Source: Deroplatys truncata
Lineage: Eukaryota > Arthropoda > Insecta > Mantodea > Mantidae
Direction of reading: 5' to 3'
Length of the DNA stretch: 64,000 nucleotides
NCBI GenBank assembly: GCA_030765065.1
Contig: CM060983.1
Span: 48,544,067-48,608,066, forward strand
The notes beneath the pieces were generated by a model, which saw only the letters and a list, made by a program, of their open reading frames with translations, was not told the DNA's origin and ran no database searches. Position numbers and translations under genes: made by a program. Of the stretch, positions 45,926 to 57,096 are shown one piece after another; within the stretch, counting starts at the first letter, position 1; every line of letters starts with the position of its first letter.

Positions 45926-46215
45926 CCAATATAATCTCATATATCTGTGAAGGAAACCATATAAAAATGTCGGGATGGTGGTATATTATTTATTGCATCA
46001 TATAAGAATTTCGGGGAGGTATTCCTGGCACAACCACTGCATTCATGCTACAGCTGCCAGTGTTTGAAGCCCATATCACGCAATGCCTTCCGTAGTGTCT
46101 CTCTTCCCCATGGAAAATATATAACTTCTATAATTATTGCTGTAAGTAGCTTGCGAAATGTAGGCACCTTTTTAACCAAATAAAAGTATCGAATTTATAA
46201 TCTAATTATCGTTCT
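45926..46215. other. unassigned AT-rich DNA
   Basis: No feature recognised. Confidence 0.3.
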
Positions 46216-46239
46216 ATTAATAATCACAATAGAATTTAC

Positions 46240-46473
46240 ATTCATCAGCACATCGGGTCCTTATCTCCGAATTATTTTCACCAGCTGAAACACATTGCAT
46301 CCTTATTCTTGATACAGTGCGTTCCGATGTCCCGTGGTAATTTGCCACACTTAAATTACTTGGCGAAATTACACGTTTCAATTGTCCGGATTTTGCCTCT
46401 TCGTCAAATTCTTTAATCACTTCTCGTATTACCTTCAATGCTTCACTGTGAATAGTTTGTCCCTTCTTTCGAA
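46240..46473 (-). CDS. possible internal exon with helix-turn-helix-like region
   Basis: A pyrimidine-rich tract and TATGCTGCAG on the minus strand make a strong 3' splice site just before 46473. The frame then reads RKKGQTIHSEALKVIREVIK, EFDEEAKSGQ and SVANYHGTSERTVSRIR. This K.G..IHSEA..VI..V....DEE......GTSERTV.RI pattern resembles the N-terminal DNA-binding segment of insect transposase-like predicted proteins. The frame stays open to the stop near 46217, and the donor is uncertain. Upstream codons in the 122-residue frame are probably intron. Host gene or domesticated or decaying transposon cannot be distinguished. Confidence 0.45.
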
Positions 46474-46585
46474 CTGCAGCATATGTAAAGAATAAAAAGA
46501 ATAAAAGTAACAAAATATATAAGTTGGACCACATACCGTAACACATGTTATCAGCGAGAGCCAAATAATGCGTAATGCCTATCAC

Positions 46586-46880
46586 AGCAGTTACATTAGA
46601 GTATTAGATCTGGCACCCTCTCCACCTCAAGCCCCTCTCGTCTTCTTCTGGTGGTCCAACAGTAATATCAAGCTTCTAAAATTAATTTTGCCATTTGTGT
46701 GGACACGGACTGAAATTCCTTGTATTCGCCTAAACGCTGTTGTCATCGTGAAGAAGCCATAAACTTAGATCTCATCGGTAGCAGGTAAGTTTATAAACAG
46801 GAATGAACTTGCGCCCGATCTTACTGCATATGCCACCACAGGCGGTGGACACTGATGATGCATCAAATTAAATATAATAA
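46586..46880. other. unassigned DNA
   Basis: No feature recognised. Confidence 0.3.
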
Positions 46881-46889
46881 TTGGGTAAG

Positions 46890-47045
46890 GGAATTTGGGA
46901 TTGAAAGGTTTCAGACCTAAGTTTAGGGTACATCCCGGCATTTGCCAGTTAAGAGGACTGGGGAAAACCTAGAAAAAATCTCAGTAAGGGAGGAGGGCCC
47001 TGGCAGGACTTGAACCGTCGACCTCCCGAATGTGCGCCTCCCATA
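46890..47045 (-). mobile_element. tRNA-headed SINE fragment
   Basis: Minus strand: GGAGGCGCACATTCGGGAGG, B-box GACGGTTCAAGTCCTGCC, then ACTGAGATTTTTTCTAGG and CCCCAGTCCTCTTAACTGG. The A-box region is missing at the right edge. The B-box and linker style match other SINE heads in the window. Confidence 0.65.
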
Positions 47046-47149
47046 TTATCTTTAAATTGAGCTTTTATTATTTATGGCGCTCCTTAACTGTTGTGATCCT
47101 TAGCGTCCCAATGTATATTGGACGTGAAAGACTGGTAATTTTGCTCAGA

Positions 47150-47335
47150 GGCCTCTTTATCAGGCTTGAGGTTCTTTTACGTGCCGTAAATCTACGACAC
47201 GGGACCACCGCCTTTACTTCTCTTCCGAAGGAAGCGATGCTAAGGGGTTTTACGGCTGAAAAAAACTCATCGCCCTCCGCTGGGTTTGAACCCGCGACCT
47301 CCGGAACGTTGTCCACGGAGGACAACGTAAAATAA
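47150..47335 (-). mobile_element. tRNA-headed SINE, same family as 120-300
   Basis: Minus strand: CCGGAGGTCGCGGGTTCAAA (B-box GGGTTCAAACCC), then CGATGAGTTTTTTTCAGCC, CTTCCTTCGGAAGAGAAG, ATTTACGGCACGTAAAAGAA and CTCAAGCCTGATAAA. The overlapping frames on both strands are retroposon sequence. Confidence 0.75.
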
Positions 47336-47715
47336 ATATAAAAATTGCTGGTATGAGCACAATACGCAGCCACCCTTCCAATAACTCAATTCTAAAGCAT
47401 ATTTCGTGAGCAGAACATAGCGACCTTTTTTACCTAGGAGAAGAGAGATGACTTTCCCCATTCCAACTCGTAAATTTTATGACACCAAGCTAAAGTTGTT
47501 TTGATGCCAAAGACCGCCAGACTTCAACAAGCACCATTCAGATCCAGCAAATTTACAGCATTTTCTCTCTTCTGAGTTCCGAATTGTGTGAATATAAGGT
47601 TAAGTGTTGGAGCATCTCCCGAAATGAGATAAAGGACCTTCATTGTAAACCACTCCGACTTATGCTGAAATTCATTAAATATTATGATTTTTAATACCAA
47701 ATCCGGAAAGAAAAA
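47336..47715. other. unassigned DNA
   Basis: No feature recognised. Confidence 0.3.
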
Positions 47716-48549
47716 TCTGATATGGTACACTCACATGGGTTTCTCTACTCTTGTACAAACTATTTTTACAAACGCTTAATCTCCATATACTTCATGTTAA
47801 TCGAGATGTTAATCTTATTACTAATTTTCTTGTAGATGCAAGGGGAATTGGTAGGCTCTAAGCGATAGTACAATATTTTAAGAGCTGGTTGCTATGTGGA
47901 GTATTCCATTCTCTTTGCATTACCAGGACAAAAAAAATGAATAACGAATTCCCATTTGAGAAAAAGTATAAGTATTGGAAAATTTAAGGGAATAACAAGC
48001 AATATCTCGAAAATGGTTCACCCAACAACAAAAATGTATATGACATAAATTGTGTATTTTAACGCGATCTACATTTTCTGTATAGTAAAATTTTGTCTAT
48101 CTCTTATGGTTTACCAGTTATGCAAAAGTCGTTCACAATGAAGAATACTTTTGGAGACATTCCCAGAAAATTCGAGATATACATTTCATTTCTCATAACA
48201 ATATCTTAAACATATGATATTTTAATCAAAATCGTTAGAGCCGTTTTTGAGAAAATTAAAATTTTAGAAAAATGTTCCGTGTAAAGGGTTATCTGGGGTG
48301 GGGGGATTTTCTTGAAAACCTTTGTGTTGCATCTCTGGAAGATACTGAACCTAAATACCAAGTTTGGTGTTTATCCGATTGTTCGTTTCTGAGTTATGCT
48401 GTTCACAGACACACACACGGACATGTTTCCAAAAATGCTTTTTTTGGATTCAGGGGGTCTCAAAACATATATTTCCAGTAAAATCTTGGTATCAAATTTT
48501 TGGATGGAATACAATACTTCCCCTACTTACTATACGTAGTAGAGAAAGT
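47716..48549 (-). mobile_element. family H copy, subfamily A, full length
   Basis: Left end TCTGATATGGTACACTCACA after AAAAA; right end CTATACGTAGTAGAGAAAGT before AAAAAC. 834 bp. The plus frames 48272-48481 and 48364-48585 are repeat-derived. Confidence 0.9.
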
Positions 48550-49183
48550 AAAAACTGTTTATCAGTTTCTGTTATCCTACAGTAATCGAGATATTTTATA
48601 ACCCCTTTGGGGAAGTAATTCTAAACATCTTACTTTGTGATACAAGCAATGGTAAATACGAAGTTCCATATTAATCGGTTCAATTAATTATTCTTATGTT
48701 AATAATAATAGTAATAATAATAATAATATTTTCGGTTTTCCGGAACCCAACACCTCATCTTATACCCTTTTCTCCATTCTTGCCTCTTGGACCACAAATC
48801 TTCAATTTCCCAAGCCATCATTGCCCGTCTAATTTCAAGAATCAACGTGTTATGCGATCTTCCTTTTCTCCTCCTTCCTGGTGGCGTCCACTCCATTATT
48901 CTTTTGCCATATCAGCAATTCTTTTAGCATGCCTGCGCCATTGAACTTTGAACATTCATATTTTCCCTTACATTCTGATTTTAAATGTTTTCCCTTTTAG
49001 ATATCCTAGCAAATCTTCTCCAATAATCCATTTCTGCTACCAGTAATTTTCTTTTCAACGATAGTTCAGTCCACAATCGAAGTTGTAGGTTATAATGCTT
49101 CTATTGTTTTAAAAATTGTACTTTTATTTTCTTTTGAGAACTATTTATCCCATAATATACCATTCAAAGTAGACATAGCATAC
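48550..49183. other. unassigned DNA with short (AAT)n
   Basis: An (AAT) run lies at 48700-48727. Nothing else is recognised. Confidence 0.35.

Positions 49184-49247
<64 letters not shown>
49184..49247. repeat. (AAT)n microsatellite
   Basis: About 21 AAT units after CATACTT. Confidence 0.95.
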
Positions 49248-49547
49248 CTTACAGATGCAATTTAAACTGACGGTTATTCAAAACAATTTTGATAGAATAG
49301 ATTATTAATATTATCATCATCATAAATCCCACTACCTTTCTTATAATGATATCCATGGCACTTTAAATATATAATGAAATACAAATGCCTGCATTGACCG
49401 ACAGTGTGAGGAAAGCGTTTAGAGCTGTTGAGAGGAATAAAAGACGGCAACTCTGTTGGGACACACATTATGATCCTTGGTGTGTGGCCAGCAGGATCAG
49501 TGTTGGAAATCAGCGCCACTTCTACATTTTCCCCCAGCCCACACGGT

Positions 49548-49678
49548 GTGCATTGCACCACTGGCATATTGTGGCGTATGTGTGCGCATTGTCGCGTCGG
49601 ACATATTATTGCTTGGCAGCATGACATTGTTGAACTAATTATTTTGAGTGGAGTTTGAATTTCGTCCGGCGCGGCATC

Positions 49679-49714
<36 letters not shown>

Positions 49715-50405
49715 CACCTTCTGGCAAACGGGTGGAGAGAGGAAAGGGGGTGAAGGCAAGTAGCATTACTGGTTTCTGTGACACCAACGCATGCCCGTAC
49801 CCAGAAAAAAATTTCGGGGAGGGTTTTCCACAAGTAGATCTAAACTTAACAGTACTCCACACAGTTATCATCTACCTACTCCGTAGTATATAGACGTTAC
49901 ATGGATACGAAAATTGCTTGGTGACATTATATAGACAAGAAAAACTCACCAGAATTAGGATATTCCACCTTATAGCACAGAACATGGAGACTGCTTCAAA
50001 AGCCAGAATGTATGGTCACCTTACCTATGTAAGGCGACGATATTAAATTTCCCTTTTTCTTGTAAATGTGCTACTAGCAATAAACCTACTGTTATCTAAC
50101 GACATTTCACATATTGATTTGCTATGAATTTAAATAAATAAAACTGTCAGAAGTTTCGGGGGAGGTTTGAACCCTAGAAACTCCCCCTCTAAATACGGCC
50201 CTGCACCAAGGTAACTTTATAATAAACCACAGTAAATGTGAAATTACATGTAGTTTGTTATATCCCACGCCTGCTTTAAATTTGTGCAGCTAAGTTCCTG
50301 ATCCTCTCGTTGCCACTGCAGCTTCGCTCTCCAGTGTTTATGCCGAGGTAACTAAATTTAATATTTTAGCTACAAAACATTTTGGCCTTACCCCGGTGTA
50401 TATGT
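49548..50405 (+). repeat. unclassified dispersed repeat R3, copy 2, with internal insert
   Basis: Outer parts match the reversed copy at 28185-28685. The inner ~400 bp (about 49780-50200) is extra. It begins CGTACCCAGAAAAAAATTTC with GGGGAGGG and ends ACTCCCCCTCTAAATACGGC, roughly inverted ends, so a small TIR element may be inserted. A (CT)n tract lies at 49678-49714. Confidence 0.65.
49678..49714. repeat. (CT)n microsatellite in R3
   Basis: Nearly perfect CT repeat with one CC interruption; R3 copy 1 has only CTCTCTT here. Confidence 0.9.
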
Positions 50406-50490
50406 AAAGTGCGTCATGTATATGGAATTAATAACGTCACCGACATATGCAAAATGCGGCACAGTAACATTTTCCTTCTTATTTTCTCAG

Positions 50491-50813
50491 ACTTAGGAAC
50501 TAGGCGCTACGCCGCATGCAGGGCCTTAGCCTGCGAATCCGACTGCTGGCCTCACGCCCACATACGCACGTCAGAGATGGGCGATGTGGCCAGTATCACG
50601 CATCCCCCGGCCGGAATGTTGGCTCTCGAGGCCGCGGCCACTGCCGCTACCTATCGCAGCTCCTCATTTTTCTCACGATGCTGAGTGGGCATCGGTTCTA
50701 TACCCGGGACTTAAAATCCGCACATATACGGGTGGGATCCTACACTGGCGCATTTCGTGGCCGCGAGGCAGAGCACCACGCTCCAGGACCTCAGACTTAG
50801 GACTAACTAGAAA
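50491..50813. mobile_element. GC-rich insert flanked by ~15-bp direct repeats
   Basis: TCAGACTTAGGAACTA at the left (about 50488-50503) recurs as TCAGACTTAGGACTA at the right (about 50794-50808). Between them lie about 290 bp of CpG-rich DNA unlike its surroundings. Long direct repeats of this size are typical of LINE-mediated insertions. No A tail or tRNA box is clear. The three open plus frames (50382-50823) have no known domain. Confidence 0.4.
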
Positions 50814-50824
50814 TTATGTCTAGG

Positions 50825-51079
50825 TGTGGTACCTATTGCTCCTGGGGCAACCTACAGATCTCCGTGGCGTTGTTTACAATCCTTTGTACATGCACCAGCA
50901 GGATGGGGATGGGTAGGTTACTGAGGAAGGCCGCTATGTTCTGTCCACAAGAATAAGCCTTCCCATTCATCTCCTTGGATTGAAAGCCATTAAATTCTGC
51001 CATATCCGCAATAAACTTCCAGAAATATCCAATGATATCGATATTTAGAAAAACGAATTGAAATTGGTTGACAATATTT
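50825..51079. other. unassigned DNA
   Basis: No feature recognised. Confidence 0.3.
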
Positions 51080-51900
51080 TACAACCGAGCGGGATGGCTC
51101 AAGCGGTAAAGTCTGTGGCCCGCATTCGGGAAGTCCCGGGTTCAAATCCCGTGGACCAACCAATCCGTCTGAGGTTTTATCGTGGTTTTCCTCAGTCGCC
51201 AAGGTAAATACGGATTGGATATTTAATACCATGACCTAAAGTTCCACCTTAAGTCTAAAACAATAGCACAAATGAAAAATAAGTGGTAATAGCGAATGCT
51301 ATGCCATCTATCTGCAGACAATGTAAGCAGACTGGACGGTACTCTTACGCCATCTGCACGGCACGAAGCAGAAGATCCGGCTGCCATGCGCTGGGTGTCT
51401 CTGTGGGCACGACGAAGGAAGATGGCATTTCCAGGGATGAGACCTAGAAGGCTAACTGTCCGTCTTTCTGTATGAGGGCGGCGGTTAGACTGGACGCCAC
51501 CGTAATGCCATCTGCACGGCATGAGGCAGGTGGTTACAGGGATGAGACCTAGAAGGCTAAATGTCCGCCTTTCTGTGTGAGGGTGGCGATTGGACTGGAT
51601 GACACCCTAATGCCATCTGCACGGCAGGTGGTTACAGGGATGAGACCTAGAAGGCTAAATGTCCGCCTTTCTGTGTGAGGGCGGCGGTTGGACTGGACGG
51701 CACCCTAATGCCATCTACACGGCACGAAGCAGAGGATTCGGTAGTTATGCGCTAGGGTCTCTGTGACACGTGACGGAGCGGGTGGTTACAGGAATAAGAC
51801 CTAGAAGGCTAACTGTCCATCACATATCTTTCTAAGAGTTATCCACCACCAGATCCGTCGCGATATGACCAGGGAGTTAAAGCGACGTAAAATAAAATAG
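51080..51900 (+). mobile_element. long tRNA-headed SINE with internal tandem expansion
   Basis: Head ACCGAGCGGGATGGCTCAAG (A-box) with B-box GGGTTCAAATCCC at about 51140. The body has CCTCAGTCGCCAAGGTAAAT and ends GCGACGTAAAATAAAATAG. Between 51440 and 51810 a ~100-bp unit (GACCTAGAAGGCTAA, GGGCGGCGGTTGGACTGGA, CATCTGCACGGCA) occurs about four times. The reversed copy at 38185-38625 has it once. Confidence 0.8.
51440..51812 (+). repeat. ~100-bp tandem repeat inside SINE
   Basis: GACCTAGAAG starts at 51441, 51545, 51644 and 51798, giving spacings of 104, 99 and 154 bp. The last interval retains an extra segment (ACGAAGCAGAGGATTCGG...). Confidence 0.85.
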
Positions 51901-52477
51901 AGAGAAAGAAACATATTGTACAGCCTATGTCCGTCCGTAAGAACAGTGCTTTACAGTGCTGACAGGAATTAATAAATCTGCTCTATTTATAATATTAGTA
52001 TAGATTACATTTTATTCGTCGATTGGTTTTAACAAATTCACCTGTTGATTTACCTATCAGAATTATACTCGAGATACCTGCTGATTTTGCAACTAATTCC
52101 TCGCATTAAACCCCATGTACACTGCTGTTAGAATTGCAGGTTTGACCTGCATCATCTGCAATGCACGATATGTGAGAGACAAAAATTGATGGTTGTGGAT
52201 GAAAAGGTAGTTACTTCCGGCGGAACTGAACACAATGTTTGCATGTATGAGTCACCTGTGTAATTATTGGGACCGTCTGATGTTTCAGGCTATCTCTCCT
52301 GCCTACCTAAAATAGGCACTTACATACTCTGCTAAGTAAATCAGACGAAAAGCGTGTTTGTGGTAATTTACTCGGTTGTCATAATTTTAAATGCTTTCTG
52401 TAAGTGCAAACTTGAGCATGCTTGGAAACACCTGATTCCGTTTTTTTGCTGAATAAATTATGAAAAATGATCAGAGA
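51901..52477. other. unassigned DNA
   Basis: No feature recognised. Confidence 0.35.
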
Positions 52478-54222
52478 AAGATCACACGACTTTCTCTGTC
52501 CTCTGTCGTAATTAGTAGGTATACAAATTATTCTTACGAAAGCATCTTTTTCTTTCTACTTCATTTTAATTGAGATAAACCATTGCAAAAATAGCTAAAC
52601 TACACATTGCGTTATAGATGCAAAGGGAACAGCGATAGTCAGATATTTAAGTACTGGACGCTACATGCGGGCCTTAAAGTTTCATACTGTTTCCATGAAA
52701 TCGGGAGAAACAACGGAAAATCGATAGGACTTAAAAGGAATGACGGAAATATTCCAACCTTTAATAACGGGTATCTCAGAAACGGCTTATGCCACACAAA
52801 GAATTATTTTAAATAAATCGTGTGTTTTAAAGATATCTACATTTTTTGTGTAGTACGTTTTCGTCTATTGCTTAACATTTACCAGTTATACAAAATTATA
52901 GAAAATTCTTCCAAATGAAAAGGACCTCCTAGATTATTCCAAGCAAATTCAAAATTACATTTTATTTGTTATGTAAATATTCTTTAATATACAGCATTTT
53001 AATTAAAATAGTTAGCTATTTTTTAGAAAATCGAAATGTTCGAAAAATGTTACATGTAAAGGATAGTTGGGGTGAGGGAATTTTCTTAAATCTTCGTGTC
53101 GCATCCTTAGAATATAATGAACTGAAATACCAAGTTTGGTATTTATCCCGACATTTTGTTTTTGAGTTACTCTGTTCACAGACACAGATACACACACACA
53201 CACGCGTGCAGACATGTTTCCAAAAATACTTTATTTGGATTCAGGGGCCTCAAAATATGTATTTCGGTGAAATCTCGGTATCAATTTTTACTTTCTCTAC
53301 TACGTATAGTAAGTAGTGGAAGTATTGTATTCCAACCAAAAATTCGATACCGAGATTTCACCGGAAATGCATGTTTTGAGACCCCCTGAATCCAAATAAA
53401 GTATTTTTGGAACATGTCCGTGTATGTGTCTGTGAACAGCATAACTCAGAAACGAACAGTCGGATAAACACCAAACTTGGTATTTAGGTTCAGTATCTTC
53501 CAGAGATGCGACACGAAGGTTTTCAAGAAAATCCCCCCACCCCAGATTACCCTTTACATGGAACATTTTTCGAAAATTTTAATTTTATCAAAAGTGGCTC
53601 TAACGATTTTGATTAAAATATCACATGTTTAAGATATTTTTATGAGAAATGAAATGTATATCTCGAATTTTCTGGGAATGTCTCCAAAAGTATTCTTCAT
53701 TGTGAACGACCTTTGCATAACTGGTAAACCATAAGAGATAGACAAACTTTTACTACACAAAAAATGTAGATTGCGTTAAAATACACAATTTATGTCATAC
53801 ATTTTTTGTTGTTGAGTGAACCATTTTCGAGATATTGCTTGTTATTCCCTTAAATTTTTCAATACTTATTTTCTCAAATGGGAATTCGTTATTCATTCTG
53901 TTTGTCTTGGATATGCAAAGAGTATTGATCTGTGGGAAAGGGAATGGTGCTGCACATAGCAACCAGCTATTAAGAGATATGAAGGCTACTGTATTTCTAT
54001 ATTGCCCTTGTAAATATGTATTCTCCTTACATCTACAAGAAACTTAGCAATAAGATAAGAGTCCTCAAATGTTTATCTTGATTAACATGAAGTAGATGGA
54101 GAATAAGCGTTTGCAAAAATAGTTTGTACAAGAGTAGAGAAAGTCATGTGAGTGTAACACATAAGATTTTTTAGGTGGAATGCAATACCTTCTCTATCTA
54201 ATATGTACGTGGTAGAGAAAGT
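52478..54222 (-). mobile_element. family H copy, subfamily B, split by a plus-strand subfamily A copy
   Basis: Left piece 52478-53289 (ACACGACTTTCTCTGTCCTC; GGGAACAGCGATAGTCAGAT; core (AC)n at 53180-53205). Right piece 54167-54222 (GGTGGAATGCAATACCTTCT to GGTAGAGAAAGT). Joined, the two pieces give the expected inverted 5' end. Confidence 0.85.
53290..54166 (+). mobile_element. family H copy, subfamily A variant, nested
   Basis: 5' end ACTTTCTCTACTACGTATAG, 3' end GAGTAGAGAAAGTCATGTGA and CATAAGA. Inserted in the T5 tract that intact copies have in GAATTTTTGGGTGG (minus-strand sense). Frames 53300-53566 (minus) and 53835-54047 (plus) are repeat-derived. Confidence 0.9.
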
Positions 54223-54657
54223 AAAAATGAGATCGCTTTAAAATACAGAATCTATTTCGGATAACTTTTTTTTTGTGGCGTAAGTCATTTTCGAGATATT
54301 CGTTATTACTAGTTCGCATATTTCAATACTTTCTTTTAAAGTCCTGTCGACATTCAGTTGTTACTCGCGACTGCACAGAAAGACCAGTGTATAGCGTCCA
54401 GTTCTTAAACATTTGAATATCGCTATTGCCTTTGCACCTATAACGAAATATGTAATACAGCTATTTTTTGTAACGGTTCGAATAAAATGAAATAGAGAAA
54501 AAATAAGCTTTCGTAAGATAAGTTTTTTTACGCATTAATAAATTATACAGAGAAAGTCATTAGAATGTAATACATACGATTTTTAGTTATGCTGTCCTTT
54601 GGGGGGGATTCAGGGTGTCTCAAAACGTGTATTTGCAGTGAAATCTAGTAGAAAAAG
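54223..54657 (+). mobile_element. family H subfamily B 3' half followed by an inverted 5' scrap
   Basis: 54227-54583 (plus) reads GATCGCTTTAAAATACAGAA to CAGAGAAAGTCATTAGAATG and a degraded terminus. 54586-54657 (minus) reads AGTTATGCTGTCC, CTCAAAACGTGTATTTGCAG. The arrangement suggests insertion of the first into the second. Confidence 0.65.
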
Positions 54658-55425
54658 AAAAATTACTATTTAGACTATCCTCAAAACAATAAAACCAGAA
54701 GAACAGCATGTACGCGAGTTATTAATAACATTATTTGTAGTATACATATTTAACATGTGACCTCATATGTATTCCACAGCAGTTGGAGCTTTTTCTCCCC
54801 TCTCTTTTCCCCAGAGGATAAAAGGCCCTTGCACTTGAAATGCCTTGCCACTCACTTTAAATGCTTTACAGCAGGTGGGTAAAGTGTAGGAGGAGGAGGA
54901 GGAGGAGGAGGAGGAGGAAGTAACAATAGCTATATAAGAGACAGGGAAGGAGCGAGGAAGGATGTGATTCAGGGTCAGGTAAATCTCGTCCGTGAGAGAC
55001 AGAGATGGAGACGGGGCAATGGCCCCTCCTCCAGTGCTGCCAACACATCCACACTGCCGCTCGCAATTAGAGCATTAATTACTGCTGCGTTTATGGTAAA
55101 GTGAGGTAATGATATTCCGGGAACAGGCCTCGAGGCGAGCTGGCGTTCATACATCACGTGTAACTGTTACCAGGTGTTTTAACACATGTTTACAGTGTAA
55201 AAATCAGGTTCTGGCACTTCAAGTATGCTAGTATATCTACAGTAACCAAAGCTGTTCTGATAACTCTGGGTTTAGAATAAATAGCCCATGTTTACTTCCC
55301 CAGAAAGGGTTATAATGAAAGGAACAAAATCAAAAGTTTTTAATATTTTGCTCTTACCATCGAGTTTTGTGAAAAATATCACGTAATAAACGCTTGCAGG
55401 CATAAGATTTCTAATAACCGTTTTT
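54658..55425. other. unassigned DNA with (AGG)n
   Basis: An (AGG)n run lies at 54891-54916 and CACGTG at 55156. The minus frames 54866-55157 have no known domain. Confidence 0.35.
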
Positions 55426-55801
55426 ACTTTCTCTACTATTTATGTACACTGACGTGCAGAAAAAGTGGCCCATTCTCCTAGATCGCCATAATGTTTTTCC
55501 CTCCGTAAGGTTTCCGCCTTCAAGTAACCAACTTTTGATTCCACTGAGCTTATAATCTACGTTAAATGAAGGGGTGGTTCAGATACCGCCTCTAAAAAAG
55601 AGTTTCGCTACACGAGGAAGTGCTAAACCAATTAGAATACAATTCGGCCTCTTAGAAGAAGAGACGAAAAATATTTGAATACGTGTGGTTAAACTCAATG
55701 ACAACAACGACATTTACATATATGGGAGCTTTAATCAGCGACACGAAGACGAAAGCAATAAGAAAACTGATATTAAGAAAACAAAGCGTAGCATGAAAAC
55801 A

Positions 55802-57096
55802 CAAGGGTGATTTATGAAGAACTGACACATTTTTTTCTTTAATTATTCTGTTGGAAATTCACTCAACGGCCCAATTTTAGCACCAAATTAAGCAGAATGT
55901 TCTGGACTTTCGAATGCCTGTCACTAGATGCGCAGATATTCATGTTTTATTCGTAATTGTTAGTTTTATTGTCGGCAACTCTTTTAAGATTTCGTTCTTG
56001 TCAACGCGAAAATGGAGTACACATTAAATGAGCGAATCTTCCTTGTAAAGCAATACTGGATTACGAATTCAATTATAGCTACTCAAAGGCATACCAGAGA
56101 GAATTTGGTGTTCGGAATCCTCTCCAAAGAAACACAATGCTAGGACTCGTAAACATGTTGGAAACAACTGGATCTCTGGTGAGTGAAAAAGGAAAACCTC
56201 GTTCATCTAGGCTTCCCACAGTTGTTGTTGACGTAAGAGCACGACTGGAGCAGTCACCCAAAAAATTATTAGGTTTGTCGCAGGAGACAGGGTACAGCTA
56301 GTCAATGTGTCCGAGAGCTGTGAAAAGTGCAGGACTAAAGCCGTATAGTATTACGGTTGTCCATCAGTTATAGGAACCAGATAAGGATAGACGACTGAAT
56401 TATTGTCGTTGGTTTCAGGCGTTCATTGTGCAAAATCCTGCCATATTGTCCATCACATGGTTCACAGATGAAGCATGGTTCCACTTATCCGGCTATGTGA
56501 ATTCACATATGCACCCGGTTAAAATCGAAGTTTGGTGTGGAATGTCCGCGCAGAGAATAGTGGGACCATTTTTTTTAAAACAATGTGAACACTGTAGAGT
56601 ACCGACGGATTTTCACGGAGTTTGCTGAGCAACTAGACGATGTAGAGCTGAGTCAAGGATATTTTCAGCAGGACGGCGCAACATGCCATACGTCAAATGA
56701 ATCCATGGCACTAATTGCAAGTTTCTTTAACGACCGGATAATTTCCAAGAACCTGTGGCCACGGAGATCTCCGGATTTGACATCGTCGGACTTCTTTCTA
56801 TGAGGTTACTTAAAAGACAGGGTTTATGCCACACGTCCCCAGACATTGGACGATCTGAAGCACAACATTACACAGGAGATTCAAGCTATTGACAACAGAG
56901 TCCTCCAACGAGTGGCCAGTAACATGGAACGACGTGTTGAGTTGTGCCTTATGCAGGATGGAGGGCATTTTTAACATTTGCTATAGAGGTAAATAATCTC
57001 CCAAAATGCTTTTCAGGTGTAATAAGTTGTCGCTAGCATAACTCGTTTTGAAACAATTAAAACAATAAATGTGTCAATTCTTCATAAAGCCCCCTG
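55802..57096 (+). mobile_element. mariner/Tc1-like element
   Basis: The left end has CAAGGGTGATTTATGAAGAA and ACTGACACATTT. Read inwards from the right the end is CAGGGGGCTTTATGAAGAAT and TGACACATTTA. TATA follows the right end; the left flank reads CA rather than TA. Length 1295 bp, normal for an autonomous element. It lies inside the outer TIR element. Confidence 0.8.
56012..56974 (+). pseudogene. Tc1/mariner-superfamily transposase (DUF4817-like N-terminus), broken
   Basis: The ATG at 56012 starts MEYTLNERIFLVKQYW, a helix of the kind that opens DUF4817 proteins. Catalytic words follow: SITWFTDEAWFHLSGYVNS (first Asp, near 56460), YFQQDGATCHTS (second Asp, near 56665) and SPDLTSSDFFL (third acidic position, near 56780). 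About 38 residues separate the second Asp and the SSD Asp. A ~50-bp deletion after GYVNS (near 56505), stops and frameshifts (for instance near 56140, 56590 and 56802) kill it. The last codons (MQDGGHF) precede the stop at 56972. Confidence 0.8.

Noticed and set aside
49648-49893. Ser-Leu rich small protein
   Set aside because: Driven by a (CT)n tract inside repeat R3.
51083-51160. Functional tRNA gene
   Set aside because: A and B boxes are present, but the cloverleaf fails and the sequence continues into a repeat body shared with 38185-38625.
51440-51812. CRISPR-like array
   Set aside because: Units of about 100 bp repeat without unique spacers, inside a eukaryotic SINE.
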